Shown in pieces: positions 44,287 through 53,485 of a stretch of DNA of 64,000 bases. Each line of letters starts with the position of its first letter. Position 1 is the stretch's first letter. The notes beneath the pieces were generated by a model that was given only the letters and a program-made list of their open reading frames with translations, had not been told where the DNA came from and ran no database searches. The stretch comes from Sphingopyxis sp. OPL5. GTDB lineage: Bacteria; Pseudomonadota; Alphaproteobacteria; Sphingomonadales; Sphingomonadaceae. The stretch spans positions 2,474,001-2,538,000 of the forward strand of contig NZ_CP060725.1 of NCBI RefSeq assembly GCF_003797775.2, given 5' to 3'. A program made the position numbers and the translations under genes.

Positions 44287-46028
44287 GCTTCTGGGTCCGG
44301 ATCGAGATTGGGTCTCAAGGCCGGGCTCCGATCGACGAACGCGAGGGCGCCACTGGTTTTGCGGGTCGCTCCGCGCGCGTCTGGAGCGGAGTGCCGTTGA
44401 TCTCGCTTGGGAGGCGCGGTTGCGTAGCAGGCTATCTTTTCCGTCGTGACCACCCCTGCGGCCGCATTCTCGTTCTAGACGAAGATGCGATCGCTAAGGC
44501 AATCGCGACGCGCGGCGCGTCTTTACTCACCGACTATTGGGGCGGCTATGTTGCGCTCGTCGAAAGCGAAAACGGCGATGTCCATGTGATGCGCGATCCA
44601 TCAGGCCTGCTGCCCTGTTATGTCCGCCATGAACAGGACATCACTCGCCTCGCGAGCGACATGACCGAGCTTGCGAAACCAGGCGGGGCCACCGTCAATT
44701 TCAACGTTCTTGCGAAGTGGTTCGCGAGTATCGATGCCCTCGGCCGCCAAACCGGTATCGCCGGTATTGAGGAGCTTCTTCCTGGCGAGTGCCTGACAGT
44801 GACCGAAACAGGAACGCGCACCAGCCTTGCTTGGTCGCCGTGGGACCATTTTCCACGGCGTTACAGGAGCAGCTTCGCCGACAACGTCGGCGCTTTGCGC
44901 GCGGCCGTCAAAATGTCGGTGGGCGCATGGACGACCTGCTTTGACTCCATACTGCTCGGCGTCTCGGGCGGGGTCGACAGCAGCATCGTTGCAGCCGCTG
45001 CAATGCCGCGAACGCCGGGGCTTCGGCTCCTCACATTTGTCGAGGCCGGCACCGAAGGGGACGAGCGGCGCTATGCCGAGGCGCTCGCTTTCAAGCTGGG
45101 CGCATCGCTCGCCACAGCGAATTTCGAACTCGCGACGGTCGATATAATCAAACCGACATTGCCGCACTTTCCAGTCCCGCTCGCACTGCCGATCTTTCAG
45201 GCGATCGAGACCACTCACCGAGACGAGGAACGTTGCAAGCCGATTAGCGCCTTTTTTACTGGCAACGGCGGCGACAATGTCTTCTGCAACATGCACAGCG
45301 CTGCGCCTCTTGCCGACCGGCTGATTGCGCATGGCCCAACGCCAGGTGCGTGGCGCACGGCGCGGGACCTCACCGATCTCACTGGTTCGTCCATCGCCGA
45401 GGTTGCCCGCCGTGGCTGGCACCGGCTCCGCGATCGCCGAGAACCGCACCTTATCCGCTTCGACTTGATGGGCCTGACCTCGCGAGCCGCCATTGCCGCG
45501 ATCGCCGAAGATGATCGCCATCCCTGGCTCGCGGCACCGCCTGGCGCGCTGCCAGGTCAAAAAGCCTATGTCGCAATGCAGGCTCGCGGACAGAAGAGCG
45601 TCGAGCTTTACCCGCGGCAGCGGCGCGCGCCACAGATCGCACCGCTTCTCTCGCAACCAATCGCCGAACTGTGCCTATCGATCCCGACCTGGCATTCCGT
45701 GCAGGGCGGCCGCGATCGCGCGGTGGCGCGAGCGGCCTTTGCGGTCGACCTCCCGCCGCTGATCGCAGACCGCCGGACGAAGGGAAGTCCGCAAGGGTTT
45801 CTGCGCCGTATCTTCGATGCACAACTGCCGGCGGCCCTGGACCTCTTACGCGGCGGGCGCCTTGTCGATGCCGGAATTGTCGATCCCCTCTTTATCGACC
45901 GCGCTGGCGAGGGAGTATGGCGTGACGATGGGCGCGATCTTCGCATCCTGACCTTTTGCGCCGCCGAAACATGGGTACGATGGTGGGAAGGTGGCGGTGC
46001 ATCGCCTGACGGCACCGCCGCTGAATAG
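44283..46028 (+). CDS. Lasso peptide cyclase C (asparagine-synthetase-like)
   Basis: The 581-residue protein has a glutaminase-like N-terminal half (residues 1-170) without the catalytic Cys2 (MSFW), and an ATP-pyrophosphatase half with SGGVDSS at residues 228-234. It adenylates the ring carboxylate (predicted Asp9) and lets the free Gly1 amine attack it, making the macrolactam. Length and motif match lasso C proteins. The start overlaps the B stop by ATGA; the frame is open 85 codons upstream, but that part is inside B in another frame. Confidence 0.93.
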   Translation: MSFWVRIEIGSQGRAPIDEREGATGFAGRSARVWSGVPLISLGRRGCVAGYLFRRDHPCGRILVLDEDAIAKAIATRGASLLTDYWGGYVALVESENGDVHVMRDPSGLLPCYVRHEQDITRLASDMTELAKPGGATVNFNVLAKWFASIDALGRQTGIAGIEELLPGECLTVTETGTRTSLAWSPWDHFPRRYRSSFADNVGALRAAVKMSVGAWTTCFDSILLGVSGGVDSSIVAAAAMPRTPGLRLLTFVEAGTEGDERRYAEALAFKLGASLATANFELATVDIIKPTLPHFPVPLALPIFQAIETTHRDEERCKPISAFFTGNGGDNVFCNMHSAAPLADRLIAHGPTPGAWRTARDLTDLTGSSIAEVARRGWHRLRDRREPHLIRFDLMGLTSRAAIAAIAEDDRHPWLAAPPGALPGQKAYVAMQARGQKSVELYPRQRRAPQIAPLLSQPIAELCLSIPTWHSVQGGRDRAVARAAFAVDLPPLIADRRTKGSPQGFLRRIFDAQLPAALDLLRGGRLVDAGIVDPLFIDRAGEGVWRDDGRDLRILTFCAAETWVRWWEGGGASPDGTAAE

Positions 46029-46033
46029 TCGCG

Positions 46034-48241
46034 CTAGCGGCAGCGATTCGGTAGCGCCGCCGCCATTGCATCCCACCTAGCATAGCGCTCCGCGAACGGA
46101 GACTCCCGATCGCGTTTGCCGAGCAACCAATAATCGAACCACGCGATATTTTCCTCCATCGCCGCCATGCGATTCGACGGGATGTGAAAGACATGGGTTT
46201 CGTCTGATGCCGCGCCCTCGCCCGGGAACAGACTAATCTGGGCCGGAACGCCGGCCTTACGAAGCGCGCGATAGAAGTCGATCGACGCGACATGAGGCGC
46301 CGCGATCTGTTGAAGTATCGCGCCGCAGGCCTTGCTCGCGCGAAGCGATGGCGACAGCGCGAGATAGTTGGGGAGCGCCTTCGGATCGTAAGGCAGCCCC
46401 GCGAAGATCGCGACATAATAGTCCGGCATATCGGCCGCCATCGCGGGCTCGAGAAAGCCGCCATCGCCACTAGATGCGGCGCGAAACACATGGGACTGGG
46501 TCATGGCCACGTTCACCAGCTGCGAACCGCGGCTATATCCCGCAATCCCGACACGCTCGCGATCGATAATGCCTTCGTCGGCCAGTTCAAAGACGGCATC
46601 CTCGAAGCTTGCAGCGCCCGTGAGCCAGAGCAGCTCCCGCATCCGCTCTGGCGGGAGCGTGGTTCCCTGAAGGCCCCACGCCTGCTCGGCCGCGCGAAGG
46701 TCGGCATTCAGCCGGCTGCTCGCCTCGTTGATGAGAAGCACGACGTAACCGCGCTCGGCGAGCGTCTGGACGGGATATTCCCATTGATTGTCCTGCAGCG
46801 CAAAGCGCTGGTCGGCATCATTGCCATGATTGACGACAATGGCGGGATAGCGCTGGCCTTTCACATAATCACGCGGCCAGACGACATAGCCAGTAACCTT
46901 GTGGCCGTAGCGATTGGTCCAGCTGCGCGGCGTGACCTGCAAGGGGGCAATCTTGTCATGCTCAGGCGATACCGAGGCGACGGTCCGTACCCGCCCCGAC
47001 GCGATATCGACGGTGACGAGCGACGGCGGCAGCGTCTGCCCTTCGGCGAGGCACGCCGCGATTGCGAGCGTCGGGTTGAAGTCGCATTTCGTGAGACTGC
47101 CGTCGCCCCATATGGGCCGCACCCCCCGCCGGTCGATCACCCCGATTCCGAAGCGCGGATCGTCAAGTGCGCGAATGTTAACGACTGTCTGGTTTCCGTC
47201 GGGCGCCCACAGGCCGCCGAAGGCAGCGCCGTGGCCGATCGAGAACGGGAACCTGCCATAGCTGTGCCGTCGTCCGTCTTCGCCGATCTCGACGATTTCG
47301 CGCGTGTCGCCAAGGCCATCGGACGCCAATTGCCCACCGCGCGGCCCCTTCATCTGCCAATAGACATAGTCACGGGTCGATGCGATCGCGCGAGCGCGGC
47401 CTTCGACAAACGACCAGGCCATCGTCACGCGTCGTTCGATGCCTTCTCGGTCAACTTCCATGACGGGATATTGAACTTCTTCCCCCGTCCAGATGACATC
47501 GCCCTTCGACGCGATAGTCGACCGGTCGCTGCGCGGACGGCGCGCGATCAACGTGACCTTCCCGTCGGGAGCACGGAGATAAAGCGACGCGGTCGCCTGA
47601 CCCAGTCGTCGCCGCAATCCGCGTTGTTCGCTCACCTTCTCATCGATCAGGATCTGGCGCTCGTCGCTTGCGGAGTCGAGCGTGATGAAGAAGAGCCGGC
47701 GCCCGTCAGGCGACCAGTTGTAGGCGCGCACCCCGACCGTCAGTGGCCCATGAGCATAACCTGGCAGTATCCGGTCTTCGACTTCGCCGAAACGCGCGGT
47801 GGCCGGATGGGTGACGATCGGCTCGATTGGACCTCCGGGCTCGATCCGGTAGAGCTGCACGCCATCGCCTCGGTCGATCAACGCGCTCCACGCAGCGCTC
47901 CCCGGAATGCGGCGCAGCTGGTCGATCCAGGGGGCGCGAAGCAACTCGCGACTTGCGCCGCTTTCGAGATCGACCAGCGTCAGCCGTGCGAGCGTCGTGT
48001 CGCTGACGGCATCAGCGACGCGCGTCACATAAGCGGCACTTTTGCCGTCGGCGGCGATCGCGATCGACCACAGCCGGGGCACAGTGAGCTGGTCGGCGAG
48101 CGTCCAGCGTCGCGCTGCCTCTCCATGAACCGCGGCCCTCAGGGCGGGCGTTCCATCGGCCTTTCCGACCATGGCGATGGCAGGCGCGGAAAGCAGAAAA
48201 GTGAGCGCTGACGTATAGCCGAGCGTGAGGTTCGCAGCCAT
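46034..48241 (-). CDS. Lasso peptide isopeptidase (prolyl-oligopeptidase family)
   Basis: The 735-residue protein has a signal peptide (MAANLTLGYTSALTFLLSAPAIA), a beta-propeller half and an alpha/beta-hydrolase half with the nucleophile Ser570 in GYSRGS, followed by DETHVFHIPSNR with the catalytic histidine. It matches the AtxE/SpI-IsoP-type isopeptidases that open the lasso isopeptide bond in the periplasm. The stop is 5 bases from the C stop (convergent). The ATG at 48241 lies just after the TonB receptor stop; two GTG codons at 48250 and 48247 would overlap it. It is the last gene of the sigma/FecR/TonB operon. Confidence 0.9.
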   Translation of the reverse strand: MAANLTLGYTSALTFLLSAPAIAMVGKADGTPALRAAVHGEAARRWTLADQLTVPRLWSIAIAADGKSAAYVTRVADAVSDTTLARLTLVDLESGASRELLRAPWIDQLRRIPGSAAWSALIDRGDGVQLYRIEPGGPIEPIVTHPATARFGEVEDRILPGYAHGPLTVGVRAYNWSPDGRRLFFITLDSASDERQILIDEKVSEQRGLRRRLGQATASLYLRAPDGKVTLIARRPRSDRSTIASKGDVIWTGEEVQYPVMEVDREGIERRVTMAWSFVEGRARAIASTRDYVYWQMKGPRGGQLASDGLGDTREIVEIGEDGRRHSYGRFPFSIGHGAAFGGLWAPDGNQTVVNIRALDDPRFGIGVIDRRGVRPIWGDGSLTKCDFNPTLAIAACLAEGQTLPPSLVTVDIASGRVRTVASVSPEHDKIAPLQVTPRSWTNRYGHKVTGYVVWPRDYVKGQRYPAIVVNHGNDADQRFALQDNQWEYPVQTLAERGYVVLLINEASSRLNADLRAAEQAWGLQGTTLPPERMRELLWLTGAASFEDAVFELADEGIIDRERVGIAGYSRGSQLVNVAMTQSHVFRAASSGDGGFLEPAMAADMPDYYVAIFAGLPYDPKALPNYLALSPSLRASKACGAILQQIAAPHVASIDFYRALRKAGVPAQISLFPGEGAASDETHVFHIPSNRMAAMEENIAWFDYWLLGKRDRESPFAERYARWDAMAAALPNRCR

Positions 48242-48243
48242 GC

Positions 48244-50775
48244 TCACCACTCCTGACGCACGGTGAAGCCGAGGAAGCGTCCGGCTGGAGAATAGCTCGT
48301 CGTATCGTAGGGCGTATCGGCGGCTGAAGTCGTCACGATCGGCGCCGGTTTCGCATTCAAGAGGTTCAGCCCCGCGAGCGATACGCGCGTCCCACGCCCG
48401 ACTTTGACCTCGCCGTTAAGATCGACGGTGGTAAGGCCGCGCACCGCCACCGCAGGCGACCGGCGCGCGTCGGTGATCGCTGCCGAATGGCTGACGAAAG
48501 CCGAGAGCGACAGGCGGTCGGTCGACCAGCTCGCACCGCCGCGTGCGCGGAAGCGCGCTGGGTGGAAGAGAGTTCCAGCGAGCCGAGTCACTAGCGCGTC
48601 GGGACGGAGTTGCTGGCGACTGCGCAGCAGGGTGCCCGCCGCGGTGAGCGTCAGGTCGCCGCCGCCGAGGGAAATCCGGTAGCGCAACGACAGGTCGGCA
48701 CCGCGATAGCGCTGGCGAGCGATGTTGCGATCGCGCAGATCGAGAAAGGCGACAACGTTCGCCGGGTCATAGGCCGCTCCGCTCGCATTCTGGAATGGAG
48801 GCAAGGCGTCGTTGATGATCTCGCCCTGAAACGCCGCGGTCGGCGCGCGGATGATTGAGTCCGCGAAGATCGGATTGTCGAGGGCGCCAAGCGACGATGC
48901 GAACGGCGTTGCCACGCGGTCGCGATAATCGATGTCGAACCAGGCCGCGGTAATTTCCAGACCGTCCGCAGGCGTAATCTGCGCGCTCAGTGTCCAGTTC
49001 TCCGACCGCTCGGGACCGATCCGGCTGTCGGACCCGGCGGCATAGAGTACCGTCGCGCCGGCGGGGAGGCCGGCCCCGTACCGTGCTGCGGGCGCGAGAA
49101 CGGCCGAGTAGCCGCTATATTGCTGCAATAGTGTGGGCATCTTGAAGGAGCGGCCCCACGAGACCCCGAGCCGAAGCATGCCGACCGGTTCCCACACCAG
49201 TCCGAGCTTGGGCGTGAGGATACCCTTGGAGTCCGAATAATCCTCGAAGCGCAGCGCGCCAGTGAGCGAAATTCGATGCAACCCCGCCAATTCCTGGGCC
49301 GGGGCCGCGATCGGCAGATGAATTTCACTATAAGCGAAGATCGCGTCGCGCCGCTTCACAAGATCGCCCACCGCGCCGCCTGTCTTTAGTTGATTGCGCC
49401 GAGCTCCGGCGCCGATCGCAAGCCGAATATCGCCTGCTGGAAGCGCGAACAGCGGCCCCTGAAACCCTCCCTCGACCGCGAGATTGCGGTTGAAGAAGCG
49501 CCGGTCGAAACTCGCGATCTCGGCGCCGCCCGCGAATAGCTTGGTCACCCCGGCAGTTCGATCCGTGCCGTAGAAGCCGCTGGTCTTGAAAGTCCAGTCG
49601 TCCCCCATTTCCACTTTGAGCGTCGGCGCAACACCGAAAATCTCCGAGCGAGTCGCCGCGTCAATCCCCGATGTGCGCGGATCGGCAGTGAGGGTGAATC
49701 CCGTTATCGCGTGGTTGCGGCTATTCTTGTACAGCATGTCTGCCGACAGCGTTACATTGGTGCCGAGCGCCTGGTGCCCGCTGATCAGTACGGAATGACG
49801 CCGTTGCGTGGGAAAGAGGGTGCTCGCCGGGTTCGCGGCGCCGGTATAGGAACGGTCCCCGGCAAAGATCGCGGTCGACCGGCTATAGTCATACGCGGCA
49901 ATCACGCCGCCCGACCTCCAGCGCGTGCCACCGAGCAGACCATATTGTTGCTGGACGTTCCCGCCGTCGGTCGAGGCACCGACACGCGCCATCGCAGACG
50001 CACCGTCATAGTCGCGTTTCAGGATGATATTGACGACGCCTGCTACCGCGTCCGCGCCATAGATTGCCGATGCTCCGTCGGCGACGATTTCGACACGTTC
50101 AACCGCCGACACCGGGATTGCGCTGACGTCGATTACCGATGACACGCCGGTGTAGGCGAAGCGATTGCCGTTGAGCAACGTCAGCGTCGCGTTGGGACCA
50201 ATCCCACGCAGGTTGAAAGTCGAGGCGCCGTTGACGTTGGCATTTTCATTGCCCGCGCCCTGTCCATTTCCGATGCCGGGATTCTGACCGCCCCCGAAGT
50301 TCTGCGGCAGGCTGCGCGCGACTTCGCCGAGATCGTTCTGGCCGGCTTTGCGAATATCTTCGGAGGTTATCCGAATGACCGGCGCGGCGGGAGCAACGCC
50401 GGCAATTCGGGAACCCGTCACGATGATGGGTTCGTCGTTCGAAGCAGCCAAGGGCGCCACTGCACTCCGCGAAATGATGACCGAGCCGGCTTCGAACCTC
50501 GCTGTGAGCCCGCTGTCCTTCAGCAGCGCGTCGATCGCTTCGCGCGTCGTCAGCTCGCCTTTAAGGGGCGGCGCTGTCTTTCCTTCAAGATCGCGCGACG
50601 AAGCATATAGTTCGACATTGGCGGTCTTGGCGGCGCTGCGCAGCGCGTCACCGAGATCCTGGGAGGGTATATCGTAGGACTGGCGCTGCTGTTGCATTGC
50701 CAGTGCCACCGCCGGCGAGAGACAGGCGGCACTTCCGATCAGTAGCGCTACCAGCGAACGGGACTTTTTCAACAT
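48244..50775 (-). CDS. TonB-dependent receptor with STN signalling domain
   Basis: The 843-residue protein has a signal peptide (MLKKSRSLVALLIGSAACLSPAVALA) followed by an STN domain (residues 35-100; QSYDIPSQDLGDALRSAAKTANVELYAS, EAIDALLKDSGLTARFEAGSVII), which talks to FecR. Then come the plug (EPIIVTGSRIAG, ATLTLLNGNRFAYTG) and the barrel, ending in TVRQEW. It probably takes up the mature lasso peptide from outside. ATG at 50775 follows GGGGGAG; GTG at 50781 is the other choice. Overlaps or adjoins the isopeptidase gene. Confidence 0.93.
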   Translation of the reverse strand: MLKKSRSLVALLIGSAACLSPAVALAMQQQRQSYDIPSQDLGDALRSAAKTANVELYASSRDLEGKTAPPLKGELTTREAIDALLKDSGLTARFEAGSVIISRSAVAPLAASNDEPIIVTGSRIAGVAPAAPVIRITSEDIRKAGQNDLGEVARSLPQNFGGGQNPGIGNGQGAGNENANVNGASTFNLRGIGPNATLTLLNGNRFAYTGVSSVIDVSAIPVSAVERVEIVADGASAIYGADAVAGVVNIILKRDYDGASAMARVGASTDGGNVQQQYGLLGGTRWRSGGVIAAYDYSRSTAIFAGDRSYTGAANPASTLFPTQRRHSVLISGHQALGTNVTLSADMLYKNSRNHAITGFTLTADPRTSGIDAATRSEIFGVAPTLKVEMGDDWTFKTSGFYGTDRTAGVTKLFAGGAEIASFDRRFFNRNLAVEGGFQGPLFALPAGDIRLAIGAGARRNQLKTGGAVGDLVKRRDAIFAYSEIHLPIAAPAQELAGLHRISLTGALRFEDYSDSKGILTPKLGLVWEPVGMLRLGVSWGRSFKMPTLLQQYSGYSAVLAPAARYGAGLPAGATVLYAAGSDSRIGPERSENWTLSAQITPADGLEITAAWFDIDYRDRVATPFASSLGALDNPIFADSIIRAPTAAFQGEIINDALPPFQNASGAAYDPANVVAFLDLRDRNIARQRYRGADLSLRYRISLGGGDLTLTAAGTLLRSRQQLRPDALVTRLAGTLFHPARFRARGGASWSTDRLSLSAFVSHSAAITDARRSPAVAVRGLTTVDLNGEVKVGRGTRVSLAGLNLLNAKPAPIVTTSAADTPYDTTSYSPAGRFLGFTVRQEW

Positions 50776-50872
50776 TATCACTCCCCCATATTCTCGGCCG
50801 TGCTTCAGGCAGGCGGCCAGTGGGGGTGCGTTGACGGGGCGAAAGGGAGCCCCTTAGTCTTGCGGTGAAAAA

Positions 50873-51862
50873 TTATCGGCGGCGCAGATGGATGGCGTCC
50901 GGCGAGCGTTCGACTCTGAGACCGAACAGATTTGCGATCCGTTCAACGAAGGCATCGGTCTCGCTAAGATGAAAACGGCCGGAAACCTCAAGCGCTGCGC
51001 TTGTCCCATCGTCGATCACGATCGGGATGACGGCATAGCGATTGGCCTCGGCAACCAGTCGGTCGAGCCTTATCGAACGATATTCCGCCCAGCCTTCGGG
51101 CCAGCTTGCGGGAATGCTAGACGCCTGCGCAACTTCGAGCTGCAACTTGCCATCACGCCGATAGGTCAGCGTCTTTCCCTGTGACAGCGCCGTCGCCGGG
51201 CCGACTTTCGCGTCTGCGCGCAGTGCGGCTTCGCCGCGCCGGAGGACCGCGCTGACCGTTCCTGCCTCGTCGAGGCTCAGATCGATCTCGGCATTGTTCG
51301 CGATTGTCGTGCCTCGCCCCGCGTCAATATGAAGCGGGATATCCTGTCTGGCGGCGGAAAGACGGACCCGGCCCTTGATCAGGCGGACGGTGCGGTCTCC
51401 GTCCCCGAATGCGACGTCCAGGCGGCTGTCGGTATCGAGCGTCGCGCTCGAGCCGTCGGCAAGCCGGAACGTGCGGATCTCGCCGCGCTGCGTAATCAGG
51501 GGTTCGGCGGCGCGCGCGATCGAGGCGCTGCCGGGCTGGCCGGGAAGGGAGGCGCCTCCAGCCCCGATTGCTACAATCAGGAGTGCGATTGCGGTCGCGG
51601 CAGCGCCCCACGGCAGCCAGCTGCGAACCCGGCCCCGCCGCGCTTCGGTATGGCCTGTTCCGTGGCGCTGTGATGTTTTGAGAACCGCCAAGGCCGCCAT
51701 GCGGCGTTCGGCGCGGCGATAGGCTTCGCCATGATCGGCCGATGCGAGGAGCCATGCTTCAAACTCGCCGCGCAGCGCGCCGGCTTCCTCGCCGCGCATC
51801 TTGATCAGCCACGCCTGGGCCACCTCATCGACGGGATAGTCGCCGCCGCTTGTGCTGGTCAT
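50873..51862 (-). CDS. FecR-type anti-sigma/sigma-regulator membrane protein
   Basis: The 329-residue protein has the N-terminal DUF4880 segment (VDEVAQAWLIKMRGEEAGALRGEFEAWLLASADHGEAYRRAERRMAAL), one transmembrane helix (SWLPWGAAATAIALLIVAIGA), the FecR domain and a C-terminal STN-like segment. It carries the signal from the receptor's STN domain in the periplasm to the sigma factor in the cytoplasm. Its start overlaps the stop of the sigma gene by ATGA. Confidence 0.92.
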   Translation of the reverse strand: MTSTSGGDYPVDEVAQAWLIKMRGEEAGALRGEFEAWLLASADHGEAYRRAERRMAALAVLKTSQRHGTGHTEARRGRVRSWLPWGAAATAIALLIVAIGAGGASLPGQPGSASIARAAEPLITQRGEIRTFRLADGSSATLDTDSRLDVAFGDGDRTVRLIKGRVRLSAARQDIPLHIDAGRGTTIANNAEIDLSLDEAGTVSAVLRRGEAALRADAKVGPATALSQGKTLTYRRDGKLQLEVAQASSIPASWPEGWAEYRSIRLDRLVAEANRYAVIPIVIDDGTSAALEVSGRFHLSETDAFVERIANLFGLRVERSPDAIHLRRR

Positions 51863-52488
51863 CGGCCGCCGTCCACCACCTTTGAAATTCGACCGAGCGC
51901 TTTCATCATATGATATTCTACCGTCGCGATGCTGATGCCAAGCAGCTCGTGTATCTCGCGATAACTGAGTTCGTCCACCCGGTGCATCAGGAAAATGCGC
52001 TGCGTTTTTGGCGGCATGGCGTCAACGGCGGCTTCGTACAATCGCAGCAAGTCCGCCGCTTCAAGGTTCCATTCCTGCGCCGCAGGCGTTGCCCCGTCGC
52101 ACTCCTCGCGAAGCGGAAAGAAGGTCGCCCGCGCGGACTTCTGGCGCCGCGCGCGATCAATCAGGAGATTTTGGGCGATGCGGCGAAGAAACCCACCCGG
52201 GTTGACGAGCTGGTGGCGCTGTTCGCTGCCCGCTGCGCGCGCGAAGACTTCCTGAACGAGATCGGGGGCTTCCTCCGGTCCCGCTTTGCGGCGCAGAAAA
52301 TGAAAAAGCGACGTCCGATGCGCTCGATACGCCGCGTCGAGATCATGCGCGCCTCCAGACCGCTCTTCGACTGAGAGTGGGCGATCGTCCGGATGCGCGT
52401 GGCACGCTGAAGACACCGAAAAAGGGTGGCGCGGCGGGGCGCGGTCGCCGCAGGTACAGGAAGACACGACACATAATCCCGGAGGCAC
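51859..52488 (-). CDS. ECF sigma factor, FecI-like
   Basis: The protein has sigma-2 (LDAAYRAHRTSLFHFLRRKAGPEEAPDLVQEVFARAAG) and sigma-4 (AVDAMPPKTQRIFLMHRVDELSYREIHELLGISIATVEYHMMKAL) regions. It should start transcription of the TonB receptor-isopeptidase genes when released by FecR. The start is uncertain: GTG at 52488 gives 209 residues, and GTG at 52416 gives 185, closer to the usual FecI length; no in-frame ATG exists near the domain. It is the first gene of the operon. Confidence 0.87.
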   Translation of the reverse strand: MPPGLCVVSSCTCGDRAPPRHPFSVSSACHAHPDDRPLSVEERSGGAHDLDAAYRAHRTSLFHFLRRKAGPEEAPDLVQEVFARAAGSEQRHQLVNPGGFLRRIAQNLLIDRARRQKSARATFFPLREECDGATPAAQEWNLEAADLLRLYEAAVDAMPPKTQRIFLMHRVDELSYREIHELLGISIATVEYHMMKALGRISKVVDGGR

Positions 52489-52624
52489 GAGCAGGACCTT
52501 CCAGCCGCGGCCGGATATCTCGCTCCCAGTGCTGTGCCGCCGTTCGGTCGCTCGCGCGATCCATGGTCCGGTTGGGCCGCCGGTCCGTATGGGGACTGGC
52601 GCATATAATGCCTGGCGAAATATT

Positions 52625-52658
52625 CCGCGCAGGAGCTGCCAGCGATGCTCCTGCGCGG
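52625..52658. terminator. 12-bp hairpin after the luxI-linked gene
   Basis: CCGCGCAGGAGC and GCTCCTGCGCGG enclose a 10-base loop. No U tract is seen. It lies in the gap between the truncated dioxygenase gene (-) and the sigma gene and could end messages from luxI. Confidence 0.5.
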
Positions 52659-52663
52659 TGGAG

Positions 52664-53485
52664 TCATGTCAATTCTGGACGTCTGTGACAAGCTAAAGCG
52701 TCACCCGATGGCTGCTGATGCTCAGGGCTGGCGGCCTGGATGCCCGGCAAGCGTCCGGGCGTAGTTCGCCGCTTCATGCGCGCGCCGCTCGTGATAGCGG
52801 AGCATGAGATTGCGAACCTGCGCCTGCGGCTCGGCATCGGCGACGGCGATTGCGATCGCTTCGACCTCCGCTTCCACATCGGCGAGGATCGTCGCGTCGA
52901 ATTGCCGCGATAGCTGAAGCCGGTCACCGATCGCGGCGATGCTCGCGACGATCTCGCTGTTCGATGAGCGTTCGGCAATGGCGAGGAACAGGATTTCGCC
53001 ATCCCTTTTACGCCGTGGCTCTCCGGAAAGATACGTGTGGCGCCATTGTCTTTCGTGAACGGAGTGAGCGGCCACAGCACATTGACCAGATATTCCTGGG
53101 TGCCGTCCGCGCCGCGCCACATATCGTGGTCGCGGTGCGGAAACTGCCGTACCTCGCCGGGATGGATTTCGATCGCTTGGGTGAGATTCAGCTGGATCCG
53201 GTCGCAGCCGGTCCCGAGGATCGTTTCGACAGCGGAAAGGATGATCGGGTTAAGCACCAGATCGGCCATATGCGGCGACCTTTTGAGCAGGCTGCCGAAC
53301 CGTTTCGTGCGGCGACCATAGAAATTGCCTTCACAAAAGGGCGTCGCAGCAAAGATGGGTTCGAGATCCCTCGCGAGCGCATGGACGCGCCCGATCGCCT
53401 CGTTGCGCATGATGCAGTAGCCTTTGTGGCGCAGCTCATCGACGAGCAGGCCAGGAAGATCGGCTTCGGTCAGATCCTTTTTCAT
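52664..53485 (-). pseudogene. Truncated phytanoyl-CoA dioxygenase-family gene
   Basis: From ATG at 53485 the first 165 or so residues match the PhyH family (Fe(II)/2-oxoglutarate dioxygenases): MKKDLTEADLPGLLVDELRHKGYCIMRNEA, then the metal pair in PHRDHDMW and the LTPFTKDNGATRIFPESH stretch. At about base 53000 the homology stops, before the second metal histidine and the 2-oxoglutarate arginine. The frame continues to 52664 with low-quality sequence. The gene overlaps the luxI stop by ATGA, so luxI and this gene were once cotranslated. Confidence 0.8.
52722..53003 (-). pseudogene. Remnant of a GntR-family regulator (FCD domain tail)
   Basis: In another frame than the PhyH fragment, codons from about 53003 to 52722 encode DGEILFLAIAERSSNSEIV...RLQLSR and later EVEAIAIAVADAEPQAQV...MLRYHERR, which fits the C-terminal ligand domain of FadR-type GntR proteins (FHxAIAxASGN...EHxAIxxAxxxxD). 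The DNA-binding half is gone. A deletion appears to have joined this tail to the PhyH gene. GntR regulators are frequent in proteobacterial lasso clusters. Assignment is from pattern only. Confidence 0.6.

Noticed and set aside
46292-48211. 639-codon plus-strand frame
   Set aside because: It is antisense to the isopeptidase, which has clear catalytic motifs and a signal peptide.
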